Of a DNA stretch of 64,000 bases, positions 29,674 through 37,727 are shown piece by piece. Made by a program: the position numbers and the translations under genes. This stretch comes from Candidatus Competibacteraceae bacterium (GTDB taxonomy: Bacteria > Pseudomonadota > Gammaproteobacteria > Competibacterales > Competibacteraceae), in assembly GCA_003989085.1 (NCBI GenBank), contig RXIV01000001.1, positions 558,001 to 622,000 of the forward strand, given 5' to 3'. Each line of letters starts with the position of its first letter. Position 1 is the first letter of the stretch. Below the pieces are notes generated by a model. The model saw only the letters and a program-made list of their open reading frames with translations. It did no database searches and was not told the DNA's origin.

Positions 29674-30171
29674 ATGACGACAACAGTATTAACTTGCGCT
29701 GACTTGGATGACGGATTACTGGCTGCCCTGTTGAGCCGCTATAAAATCATTGTGGAGTGGATAGCGCTGGGTATGGCGATTCCCGGCAGCTATTGGGGCG
29801 AGAGCGAAGCGGGATTGATTGGTGACCGGTTGCTGGTTAGAGACGATACCCCGGTGCATTCGGCGCTGCATGAGGCAGGCCATTATATCTGTATGGACGC
29901 CGCCCGCCGCGCCGCGTTGCATACCGATGCCGGCGGCGAGTTTATCGAGGAAAACAGCGTTTGTTACCTGCAAATTCTGCTTGCGGATGACTTGCCGGGA
30001 GTGGGGCGAGCGCGATTGTGCGCTGATATGGATGTCTGGGGTTACAGTTTCCGGTTAGGATCGGCCCGCGCTTGGTTCGAGCAGGATGCAGAAGATGCCT
30101 ACCACTGGTTGATCGAGCACGGGCTGATTGATGAGAACGGGCAACCATGTTACGGCATACTCAGGCGATGA
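29674..30171 (+). CDS. Putative zincin-like protein with HEAGH motif, function unknown
   Basis: From the ATG at 29674 (MTTTVLTCADLDDGLLAALL) the protein has 165 residues. The frame also opens at 29632. The motif VHSALHEAGHYICMD contains HExxH, the zinc-binding and catalytic signature of zincin metallopeptidases. No clear third ligand or signal peptide is seen. A conserved-looking ENSVCYLQILLADDLPGVG follows. It is soluble and acidic. It is divergent from metK and convergent with the CsgG/PEGA gene. Peptidase activity is inference from one motif. Confidence 0.72.
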   Translation: MTTTVLTCADLDDGLLAALLSRYKIIVEWIALGMAIPGSYWGESEAGLIGDRLLVRDDTPVHSALHEAGHYICMDAARRAALHTDAGGEFIEENSVCYLQILLADDLPGVGRARLCADMDVWGYSFRLGSARAWFEQDAEDAYHWLIEHGLIDENGQPCYGILRR

Positions 30172-30259
30172 CCGATTATTTCCCGGTAGTGCCTGTCTGG
30201 TCAGTCCCATAACACATGCGGATGGCTGTGGTGCAGGTTTTGAAATATCTGCTTCCAGT

Positions 30260-30279
30260 GGCTCCAGTATATTGGAGCC
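30260..30279. repeat. Hairpin between convergent genes
   Basis: GGCTCCA (30260-30266) pairs with TGGAGCC (30273-30279) around a six-base loop. It lies in the 171-base gap between the HEAGH gene and the CsgG/PEGA gene, and could mark transcript ends. There is no clear U-run. Confidence 0.4.
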
Positions 30280-30342
30280 GCTCAAAAGTATCAGTCAGAC
30301 AACCAGAATGGTGTGAAAAGTAGCGATTTTCCGACCAATTTT

Positions 30343-31722
30343 CTACCAGAAAGCTTTTTTAAAATCATCCCTGAAATTACGAAACCCCCGCTTAAACGCA
30401 TTTTCTTTCGGTGGCGGTGGGCTCTTGACAGTCTGGTCACGACTTGCCGATGTCGAATTATGACGTAGGTCATTGTTTCTGGCTGATGATGGGTGAGTGG
30501 CCCGGACTGGTTTTTTTTGCAAGACCACTGGGATGATGAGATCATGATCAGTAATGCTGACTGAAAACTGTTTGGACTGGTATCCAGACGAGCGGATATT
30601 GATTTCATAACGCCCCGGCGCTAATGCGACGCCTGGCTGGTAGAGTGTTGGATTATTACGAAAATGAACCGTGGCTTCCGACGGGTCAACGTGTATTGTG
30701 AGACGATAACGGGGAATGGTAGATGCAACTGGCGCGTTGAGCACTGGAGCTGGTGCTGGATTAGCAGGAGTCGCTCCACTTTGTGCTTCGAGATTCAGCA
30801 CGATATTTAAATCGGCATCGACAATCGTGATGTTTTTACGTTTGGTTTGATAACCTGGATACGCTATTTCAATTTGATAGGCGCCAGATTCCAGCTTGAT
30901 ACTTGGTTGATAAGGTTTCTGGATGTTGAGAATACTGATTTTGGATTGGGGCGGATCTACATCAATTGTGAGTGCATAAAGTGCTTTTTCAAGACTAACC
31001 AGTAAGTTGACATCATTTTCAACGATTTTTGCGTTAGCTTTTTGTGTGACATAACCAGGGCAACTGACTTCAATTTCATAAATGCCGGAAGGCAGTCGGA
31101 GTCCGGGTTGATAGGGTTGGCTGAAATTCAGCAGCCGGATGGCGGCGTTGGTTGGCTCAGTCTTTACAGTCAGAGCGTGCAAGTGTTGGGTCACAGTGGC
31201 GGCGGCAGCGCCGGTGATCAGCATCGCCAGATTATCCAGTTTGATCTGTACTGCATCGATATCCTTACCCTGAATCTCGCCGCTGCGTAAGACCGTGCCC
31301 GTTTGGGTATCAATCAACCGCGCCGTGACCATAACCCGATCCCCCAGTTTACTGATTGTACCGGTCACTACGCCGTAGATCCCATAGAGTGTTCCCAACT
31401 GGATTGCGGTTTCAGAGTCCACGGGACCGATGGAGCCCAGCGGATTTTTTTTAGCCAGTTTAGCAATGGCGCTTAACGATATCCGGTCCTTGAGCGCAAA
31501 ATTTCCTATGTTAGCAATCGCTGAAGTCAGGGAGTCGGCAATGATAGCTCCGGCCTGTGGATCAAGGCCATCGCCTCTGACGGCGAACTCAACGATGGCA
31601 ATGGTTTTTTTGGATGCTGGCGACTCCGCAGCGAAAGTATTCCCAGTCAGGCCATCGATAAGTAATAGGTGACTGACTAAAACGACCGCGCCAAAGATTC
31701 TCATAAAATTTAGTCGTTGCAT
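30343..31722 (-). CDS. Exported CsgG/LpoB-like protein with three PEGA-type repeats
   Basis: The 459-residue protein starts with a signal peptide (FMRIFGAVVLVSHLLLIDGL...FAAES). Residues 38-175 resemble the CsgG/LpoB-type periplasmic domain (KTIAIVEFAVRGDGLDP, YGIYGVVTGTISKLGDRV, ARLIDTQTGTVLRSGEI). Three PEGA-like repeats of about 66 residues follow, near 181-246, 247-313 and 337-402, each with a YQP turn and a GxYEI...GY core. A Ser/Asn/Pro-rich region and a basic amphipathic end (FKRGFRNFRDDFKKAFW) close the protein. It probably sits in the periplasm or envelope, perhaps on peptidoglycan. The gene is visibly richer in A and T than its neighbours, a possible sign of transfer. Confidence 0.8.
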   Translation of the reverse strand: MQRLNFMRIFGAVVLVSHLLLIDGLTGNTFAAESPASKKTIAIVEFAVRGDGLDPQAGAIIADSLTSAIANIGNFALKDRISLSAIAKLAKKNPLGSIGPVDSETAIQLGTLYGIYGVVTGTISKLGDRVMVTARLIDTQTGTVLRSGEIQGKDIDAVQIKLDNLAMLITGAAAATVTQHLHALTVKTEPTNAAIRLLNFSQPYQPGLRLPSGIYEIEVSCPGYVTQKANAKIVENDVNLLVSLEKALYALTIDVDPPQSKISILNIQKPYQPSIKLESGAYQIEIAYPGYQTKRKNITIVDADLNIVLNLEAQSGATPANPAPAPVLNAPVASTIPRYRLTIHVDPSEATVHFRNNPTLYQPGVALAPGRYEINIRSSGYQSKQFSVSITDHDLIIPVVLQKKPVRATHPSSARNNDLRHNSTSASRDQTVKSPPPPKENAFKRGFRNFRDDFKKAFW

Positions 31723-31777
31723 AAAGCCGTCTCAGCCTGATTCGAGTGCGTGTGGGCATCGCAGTCGTTTAATACCG

Positions 31778-32536
31778 TCAGTGACGATGCTTTTGGGATA
31801 AAGGCAACCATTCCAGCGACCGGAATAAACCCAGCGGATACAGGCCGCGCTTCAGCAGTTCCTTAGCCACCATGACGGTGATCCGTCGAGTGTCGCGCCA
31901 CGGTTGGTAATGACTGCGCCGGCCTTGGGGCAAATACAGCGTTTCGATGGCTACCGTGGCTGGTGGATAGCCGCAATGGCTTGCTTGAATCAGCAGGGCG
32001 CTTTCAAACACAAAACCACCGCCGCCGTTGGGCGGCGGCATCAGTTTGTGCAGGAATGCAGCGGGATAGAGCCGGAACCCGGACTGGGTATCGCGGATCG
32101 GATAGCCTGCAGCCCACGATACCCAGAAATCAGCCATTTTGTTGGCGAAGCGCCGCAATCGAGGCGCTGATTCACGGCGTTCCAGCCGGGCGGCGATGAT
32201 CAGGCGATTTGGCTGGCGTCGCCAGGCATCCAGCAGCTTTGGAATGTCCTCCGGGCGGTGTTGACCGTCGGCATCCAGGCTGATCACTGCTGTTGCGCCT
32301 ATCGTCAGCGCCGCTTGCATCCCGATCCACAGCGCTGCGCCTTTACCCTGATTGTCAGGTTGACGCAGCACCCGCGCTCCAGCGCTTTCAGCTTGCGTCG
32401 CGGTGCCATCGCTAGAGCCGTCATCGATCACCAGCACCGTTTCAACTTGTTGCCGGGCGCGGTGAACGATGCCGGCAATGGTGGCGGCTTCGTTATAGGC
32501 CGGGATGACAAGAGCAATAGTCATGGACGGCGTCAC
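31778..32536 (-). CDS. Family 2 glycosyltransferase of the aryl-polyene-like locus
   Basis: This 252-residue GT-A enzyme has IALVIPAYNEAATI, VLVIDDGSSDGT, VISLDADGQHRPED (DxD) and GYPIRDTQSGFRLYP, as in dolichol-phosphate-mannose-synthase-like GT2 enzymes. The start is a GTG at 32536 overlapping the upstream TGA by four bases; an in-frame ATG at 32524 (MTIALVIPAYNE) is also plausible. It is last in a four-gene, fully coupled set with a ketoreductase and two ketoacyl synthases. GT2 proteins of this kind are common in aryl polyene clusters. Confidence 0.88.
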   Translation of the reverse strand: MTPSMTIALVIPAYNEAATIAGIVHRARQQVETVLVIDDGSSDGTATQAESAGARVLRQPDNQGKGAALWIGMQAALTIGATAVISLDADGQHRPEDIPKLLDAWRRQPNRLIIAARLERRESAPRLRRFANKMADFWVSWAAGYPIRDTQSGFRLYPAAFLHKLMPPPNGGGGFVFESALLIQASHCGYPPATVAIETLYLPQGRRSHYQPWRDTRRITVMVAKELLKRGLYPLGLFRSLEWLPLSQKHRH

Positions 32537-33252
32537 GCTATGCCGCCATTCAGGTTGATGATCTGTCCGGTCAGATAAGCCGCTGACTCCGAGGCCAGAA
32601 ACCCGGTCAAGGCGGCCACCTCTTCTGGCGTTCCGGCGCGTTTCATTGGGACGAGCCGTTGAATGGCGTCAGTATTGAAAACTGTTTCGGTGTCCCCACC
32701 GGCGATGAGGCCCGGCGCAATCGCATTGACCGTAATCCCCCGCGAGGCCAGCTCCAGCGCCAGCGCTTTGGTTGCGCCGTGCAGACCGGCTTTGGCGGCG
32801 GCATAGTTGGTTTGCCCTCGGTTGCCGATAACCCCGCTCAGCGAGGAAATGCTGATGATCCGGCCCCAGCGAACGCCGATCATCGGCAGCAGCAGCGGTT
32901 GAGTGACGTTAAAAAAACCATGCAGGCAGACCTCAATCGGTAAGCGCCATTGTGCTGAACTCATCCCGGCCATTGGCGCATCGACATGAACCCCGGCGTT
33001 ATTGACCAGTACCTGGATCGGTCCGGCTTCGAGCAGTTTGCTTAGAACATCGCGGGTTTGCGTTTCATCGGCGACATTGAATAGCGCTGTTTCCGCCGAA
33101 CCGCCAGTGGTTTGAATCGCCGCCACAACCGCTGCCGCTTGTTCAGGATGGCGGTAGCCGTGAACGATGACGTGCAAACCGTCTATCGCCAGTTGTCGGC
33201 AAATTGCCCGACCAAGGTCGCCGCTGCCGCCCGTCACCAACGCCCGTTTCAT
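32533..33252 (-). CDS. 3-oxoacyl-ACP reductase (FabG-like SDR)
   Basis: This 239-residue short-chain dehydrogenase has the NAD(P) motif VTGGSGDLGRAICRQL, VLVNNAGVHVDAP, catalytic Ser in ISISSLSGVIG, the YxxxK motif in TNYAAAKAGLHG, and a C-terminal YLTGQIINLNGG typical of FabG. It would reduce the beta-keto group of an ACP-bound chain. Both ends overlap neighbouring genes by 4 bases, so it is translated as part of one unit with the ketoacyl synthases. Closest in context to ApeQ-type reductases of aryl polyene clusters. Confidence 0.9.
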   Translation of the reverse strand: MKRALVTGGSGDLGRAICRQLAIDGLHVIVHGYRHPEQAAAVVAAIQTTGGSAETALFNVADETQTRDVLSKLLEAGPIQVLVNNAGVHVDAPMAGMSSAQWRLPIEVCLHGFFNVTQPLLLPMIGVRWGRIISISSLSGVIGNRGQTNYAAAKAGLHGATKALALELASRGITVNAIAPGLIAGGDTETVFNTDAIQRLVPMKRAGTPEEVAALTGFLASESAAYLTGQIINLNGGIA

Positions 33253-34043
33253 GGCGTCACTTCTACCTTTAACCCCATGCCGCCGTCGTCAACCAGTGCG
33301 ACTCTTTGACCGGCAGGCCGGGCGATGGCTTGCAACAGCGCCAAACAGCGGGCGGCGGGATTGCCGATCCGCAGCGTTTCCAGTTCCGGATCGGCGCTAG
33401 GACTGGCGGCGGAAACAGCAGTCTGGGTCAAGCGGAGCATCGCCAGCCGCCGTTCGTTCGGCTCCGGATTCACCAACAATGCCATTCCAAATGGGGCGAT
33501 GATCACCCGTCGTTCCGCCAGCGGAAAGGGTTGCGGCATATCGTAGGCGATGAGTAAGACCGGTGCGGTTTCTGTCCAGGCCAGCGCCGCCGCTTCCCGC
33601 AGACCGGCCATGAAACTGCCGTCGTAGGCGGACAGGCTGATCGATGGTTGTGTGCAACCAGTGGCGATAGACCAGTAACCGGCGGTGGTGTTATGCACCG
33701 ACTGATGAAAGTGGGTCGGCGAAACCGGCCGGTCAGGCAAGGTCAGCGCCACGCAGATTTTATCCAGCACCGCGCTGTCGCCGCCTGACGAGGCGAATAC
33801 CGTGCGGATGGTTTGCGGGTCGCGGCAAGCCTGCACGATCGCTTCCTGGGCGACATGCAACGCCAGTTTGACCAGGTTGGTGACGCGCCGCCGTTCATTG
33901 GCGGGCAGCAGAGCAGCGACCGGCATGGGCATGGGCGCAGCGATATAGGGGGCTTCACCGGCCAGGATCGCCCGGCTAGCTGTCCACCCCGCCAGACCAG
34001 GGGCAAGCAGGCCGACGCTTTCAACCGAGAGGATGGGGTTCAT
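33249..34043 (-). CDS. Ketoacyl-synthase-like chain-length-factor protein without active-site Cys
   Basis: This 264-residue protein belongs to the short ketoacyl synthase N-terminal family found in aryl polyene clusters (ApeC-like). VFASSGGDSAVLDKI, HQSVHNTTAGYWSIATG and SISLSAYDGSFMAGLREAA are visible, and the active-site Cys position of true KS enzymes is absent. It should pair with the full KS encoded just upstream as a chain-length-factor-like subunit. Four-base overlaps join it to the KS and the reductase. No ACP, dehydratase or acyltransferase gene is present in the same set. Confidence 0.85.
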   Translation of the reverse strand: MNPILSVESVGLLAPGLAGWTASRAILAGEAPYIAAPMPMPVAALLPANERRRVTNLVKLALHVAQEAIVQACRDPQTIRTVFASSGGDSAVLDKICVALTLPDRPVSPTHFHQSVHNTTAGYWSIATGCTQPSISLSAYDGSFMAGLREAAALAWTETAPVLLIAYDMPQPFPLAERRVIIAPFGMALLVNPEPNERRLAMLRLTQTAVSAASPSADPELETLRIGNPAARCLALLQAIARPAGQRVALVDDGGMGLKVEVTP

Positions 34044-35239
34044 CGGTCAATTCTCCGTCCGAACAGCAGGCTGCAATTGGTGCCGCCGAAGCCGAAGGAG
34101 TTGCTCAGCGCCGTATGCAGCGGGCGGCGCTGGTGGTCGAGAATCACACCCGCGCCCAACGCCGGATCAATCTGGCGGGTATTCAGCGTTCCCGGCATGA
34201 AACCGTGTTCCAGCGCCAGCAACGCGAAGACAGCCTCGGTCACGCCTGCTGCGCCCAAGGTGTGACCGGTCCAACCCTTGGTGGAGCTGCATGGCGTATG
34301 TGGCCCGAAGACCCTCAGCACCGCCCGATCCTCGGCGGCGTCGTTGAGGGGGGTGGCGGTGCCGTGCAGGTTGATATAGTCCACCTGATCCGGTCTCAGC
34401 TCCGCCCGCGTCAACGCCTGCTGCATCGCCAGCACTGCGCCGGCTCCTTCGGGGTGAGCAGCGGTCATGTGATGGGCATCGCTGCTTTCCCCATAGCCCA
34501 GCAGCAGAACCCGCTCATCACCGGGTTCCGCCCATTCCAGCAATGCAAATCCCGCCCCTTCGCCGATGTTCAAGCCATCACGCCCGGCAGCCCAAGGCTG
34601 ACAGCGCTCGGTCGAAGCCAGTCCCAGCGCGTTGAATCCGTACAAGGTCGTTAGGCAGAGGCTATCCACCCCGCCCACGACCGCAGCATCACAAAATCCC
34701 GCCTGTAAATGTCGGTGGGCGACAGCAAAGGCCTTGGCGCTGGATGAACAGGCGGTGGAGACAGTAAAAGCCGGGCCGGTCAGACCTAGCCGGCGGCGAG
34801 TCAGATCGACCACCGAAAACAGGTTATGGGTGTGCTGATAATCGAAATGGGTGGGCAGGCTGCCGGTCACGGGATCGCGCTCGCTGTAGGCGATTTCAGT
34901 GGCGCGGATGCCGGAGGTGCTAGAGCCGATGAATACGCCGATGCGGTCAGCCCCATAACGGACAATGGCCCGATCCACCGCCGCACTGAAGCCGTCTTGT
35001 TCCAGCGCCAGCCATGCCAACCGGTTGTTGCGGCAGTCGAAAGCGGCGAATTCGCCAGTCAGCGGTTCCTCTTCCAGTCCGGCCACTCGCCCGATCCAGG
35101 TATTCAAGTCGGTCTCCTCGAAATCGCAGCGGCGCAGTCCGGTTGCACCGCATTGCAACGCAGTCAGCGCGGCGGCTACGCCCCGGCCCAGGGCGTTAGT
35201 TACGGTGCAGGCGCTCATCGCCAAGGGATTCATCGCCAT
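34040..35239 (-). CDS. Beta-ketoacyl-ACP synthase (FabF-like, aryl-polyene type)
   Basis: This 399-residue KS is complete. It has catalytic Cys in VSTACSSSAKAFAVAH, His in YINLHGTATPLNDAAED, a second His in KGWTGHTLGAAGVTEAVF, and the C-terminal NSFGFGGTNCSLLFG. It opens with MAMNPLAMSACTVTNALGRG, close to aryl-polyene KS proteins (ApeO-like); the start could be the ATG two codons in. It would condense malonyl-ACP units for a polyene carboxylate. It is first in the four-gene set, and a 274-base gap with the divergent hydrogenase operon lies upstream. ACP and starter enzymes must come from elsewhere. Confidence 0.9.
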   Translation of the reverse strand: MAMNPLAMSACTVTNALGRGVAAALTALQCGATGLRRCDFEETDLNTWIGRVAGLEEEPLTGEFAAFDCRNNRLAWLALEQDGFSAAVDRAIVRYGADRIGVFIGSSTSGIRATEIAYSERDPVTGSLPTHFDYQHTHNLFSVVDLTRRRLGLTGPAFTVSTACSSSAKAFAVAHRHLQAGFCDAAVVGGVDSLCLTTLYGFNALGLASTERCQPWAAGRDGLNIGEGAGFALLEWAEPGDERVLLLGYGESSDAHHMTAAHPEGAGAVLAMQQALTRAELRPDQVDYINLHGTATPLNDAAEDRAVLRVFGPHTPCSSTKGWTGHTLGAAGVTEAVFALLALEHGFMPGTLNTRQIDPALGAGVILDHQRRPLHTALSNSFGFGGTNCSLLFGRRIDR

Positions 35240-35442
35240 GATGTGAACTCGTCAACCAGTTTGGATCGTCTTAATTAGCGGTTTTTTAGTTTAGCCGGGA
35301 ACTGACCAGTGGCGATCACCCATTCTCATCGCCATGAGCCGGATCGGCGGTTTCAGCAGAATCTCAAACCGCTGTATTCAGGGGGTTTGCCGGATCGGAA
35401 AATTCGGGCTGCTAGGTTGGACGTTCAAAAAAACTCCAAAAG

Positions 35443-35456
35443 TTGACAATCATCAA
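35443..35456 (+). promoter_or_regulatory. FNR/ANR-type box upstream of the hydrogenase operon
   Basis: TTGAC-AATC-ATCAA matches the FNR consensus TTGAT-N4-ATCAA at nine of ten positions. Its centre is near 35449.5, and a -10-like TAGATT at 35478-35483 would place the start near 35490, so the box would sit at about -41, as in class II activated promoters. This suggests anaerobic induction of the hydrogenase genes. Confidence 0.62.
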
Positions 35457-35519
35457 TTCACCTTTGCATCACTTCGCTAGATTTTATGAAATGCCATTCC
35501 TTGCAGAGGGGGGTTGTTC

Positions 35520-36677
35520 ATGTCATCGCTTAGCGATCACGAAGTTGCAGCCTGTGCGACTCAGGACCTTGACAGTTATCAAGGGGCGCTTGGCGGCCTG
35601 ACCCGCCGCGAATTTCTGAAATACTGCACCGGCGTTGCAGCCACCCTGGGCCTGTCCTCGATGATGGGCATTCGGATTGCGGAGGCCGCCACCGCGCCTA
35701 CCCGGCCACCGGTGATCTGGTTGTCAGCGCAGGAATGCACCGGCTGCACCGAATCGCTGCTCCGTGCCTACCACCCGACGCTCGAAACCCTGATTCTCGA
35801 TATGATCTCGCTCGACTACCACGAGACCTTGTGCGCAGGGGCCGGTCATCAGGCCGAGGCGTTCAAGGCCAAGTCAATGCAGGAGAACCGGGGCAAGTAC
35901 ATTTTGATCGTCGACGGCTCGATTCCCACCAAGGATGGCGGAGTGTATTGCATGGTGGCTGGTCGGCCGATCCTCGACGCAGTCCGCGAGGCGGCGGAGG
36001 GCGCTGCGGCCATTATCGGCATCGGTTCCTGTGCGTCCTGGGGCGGTATTCCTTCCAGTGATCCCAACCCGACCGGTGCTAAATCTGTCCAGGCGGTGTT
36101 ACCAGGCAAGACCGTGATCAATATTCCCGGTTGCCCACCCAATCCCTACAATTTTCTTTCAACTGTCCTCTATCTGCTGACCTTTGGCAAACCCCCGGCG
36201 CTGGATATCCAAAATCGGCCCAAATTTGCCTATGGGCGGTTGATCCACGAAAACTGCGAGCGGCGGCCCCACTTTGATGCCGGGCGTTTTGCGCTCGAAT
36301 TTGGCGATTTCGGCCACCGCCAAGGCTTCTGTCTCTACAAGATCGGTTGCAAGGGGCCAGAAACTCACGCTAATTGTCCAGCCATCGGCTTCGGCGATGT
36401 CGGCGAAAATAACTGGCCGGTTGGGATCGGTCATCCCTGTTTCGGCTGCACTGAACAAGGGGTCGGTTTCACCAAGCCGCTGCATTCGCTGGCCACCGTC
36501 AAGACCTTTGCGCCGCCCACCGCTTTTCCAGTGGTGAATGCACCCAAAGGCCAGGGTATGAGTCCGGCTGCCGCAGCGGTTGTGGCTGGCGCTGCCGGAC
36601 TGGCGGTTGGCGCGGGTGCAATGGCGTTGCGCGGAATGAGCGACAAGGACGAGTCCACTCCTGACGCTAAACCATAG
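35520..36677 (+). CDS. [NiFe] hydrogenase small subunit, Hyb-type, Tat-exported
   Basis: The ATG at 35520 has GAGGGGGG upstream and is preferred over an in-frame TTG at 35514. The 385-residue protein has a twin-arginine signal (LTRREFLKYCTG, with a hydrophobic stretch to about residue 57). The proximal cluster begins at SAQECTGCTESLL, and more cluster ligands lie in IGIGSCASWGG, NIPGCPPNP, FCLYKIGCKGP and HPCFGCTEQG. A C-terminal hydrophobic anchor (SPAAAAVVAGAAGLAVGAGA) indicates membrane attachment on the periplasmic side. It is first gene of the operon and corresponds to HybO in a group 1 uptake enzyme. Confidence 0.94.
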   Translation: MSSLSDHEVAACATQDLDSYQGALGGLTRREFLKYCTGVAATLGLSSMMGIRIAEAATAPTRPPVIWLSAQECTGCTESLLRAYHPTLETLILDMISLDYHETLCAGAGHQAEAFKAKSMQENRGKYILIVDGSIPTKDGGVYCMVAGRPILDAVREAAEGAAAIIGIGSCASWGGIPSSDPNPTGAKSVQAVLPGKTVINIPGCPPNPYNFLSTVLYLLTFGKPPALDIQNRPKFAYGRLIHENCERRPHFDAGRFALEFGDFGHRQGFCLYKIGCKGPETHANCPAIGFGDVGENNWPVGIGHPCFGCTEQGVGFTKPLHSLATVKTFAPPTAFPVVNAPKGQGMSPAAAAVVAGAAGLAVGAGAMALRGMSDKDESTPDAKP

Positions 36678-36689
36678 GAGGCCAGCGCC

Positions 36690-37727
36690 ATGACCATGAA
36701 TCGCCGTCAATTCTTGCGAGGAGCTGCCGCTGGCGCCGTCGCTGTCGTTGCCGCTCCAACGGCGGAAGCGACGCCATTTGGCCCGCGTGAACCGAAACAG
36801 TTGCCGCCGAAAGCGGTCGGGATGCTGTACGACTCGACCCTGTGCGTCGGCTGCAAAGCCTGCGTCAGCGCCTGCAAGCAAGCTAACGGGATGCCGGCGG
36901 AACAGCCAGAGCAGCTGGCGGCCTGGAACGAGGGAACCTGGGACACGGCGGAAGACATTTCCGGCAAGACCCTGAATGTGATCCGGGTCTACCAGAACGG
37001 CACGATGGAGCAGAAGGATCGCGAAAAGGACGGCTATGCCTTCGTCAAGCGCCATTGCCTGCATTGCGTCGATCCCTCCTGCATTTCGGTCTGTCCGGTC
37101 AGCGCGATGCGCAAGAACCCGGAAACCGGCATCGTCACCCACAACCCGGACGCCTGCATCGGCTGTCGTTATTGCGTTTACGGCTGCCCATTCAACGTCC
37201 CGCAATACCAGTTCGACGAGACCTTCGGCCAGATCGCCAAATGCCAGTTCTGCAACCATTTGCAGAAACAGGGCAAGTTACCGGCCTGTTGCGATGTCTG
37301 CCCGACTGGCGCTTCATTGTTCGGACTGGTTACGGAACTGCAAGCCGAGGCGCAACGGCGGCTGGCGCTCAAACCGGGTGAAATGACTGAGTTTCCCCGT
37401 GGCAAACTCGGTGGCGACCGGCCAGGCCATGAAGCGCCGGTCGGCCACTATCAGCCGCATCTCTACGGTGAACATGAATCCGGCGGCACCCAGGTGCGTT
37501 ATCTGACCGGTGTGCCCTACCAGAAACTGGGCTTGCCCGAACTGCCCGGCCAGTCCTACGCCTCGGTATCGGAAGGGATGCAACATACTTTATACAAAGG
37601 GATGGTCGCGCCGCTGGCCTTGCTCGGCGGCCTAGTCGTGCTGGCCCGGCGCGGCGTCAAGCAGAATGAAGATGCGTCGAATCATGATGAGGATCCGCCG
37701 AACCACGATAAGGACCAGCAACCATGA
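36690..37727 (+). CDS. hybA: Hydrogenase HybA-like protein with four [4Fe-4S] clusters
   Basis: This 345-residue periplasmic ferredoxin-like subunit has a Tat signal (MNRRQFLRGAAAGAVAVVAA) and four cysteine groups: CVGCKACVSACKQANG, HCLHCVDPSCISVCPVSAM, CIGCRYCVYGCPFNVP and CQFCNHLQKQ...CCDVCPTGAS. These carry electrons from the small subunit to the membrane partner. A single C-terminal membrane helix (MVAPLALLGGLVVLARRG) anchors it, followed by an Asp/Glu/His/Asn-rich tail. Start ATG has TAGGAGG upstream. The stop overlaps the hybB start by 4 bases. Gene order matches hybOABC of E. coli. Confidence 0.93.
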   Translation: MTMNRRQFLRGAAAGAVAVVAAPTAEATPFGPREPKQLPPKAVGMLYDSTLCVGCKACVSACKQANGMPAEQPEQLAAWNEGTWDTAEDISGKTLNVIRVYQNGTMEQKDREKDGYAFVKRHCLHCVDPSCISVCPVSAMRKNPETGIVTHNPDACIGCRYCVYGCPFNVPQYQFDETFGQIAKCQFCNHLQKQGKLPACCDVCPTGASLFGLVTELQAEAQRRLALKPGEMTEFPRGKLGGDRPGHEAPVGHYQPHLYGEHESGGTQVRYLTGVPYQKLGLPELPGQSYASVSEGMQHTLYKGMVAPLALLGGLVVLARRGVKQNEDASNHDEDPPNHDKDQQP

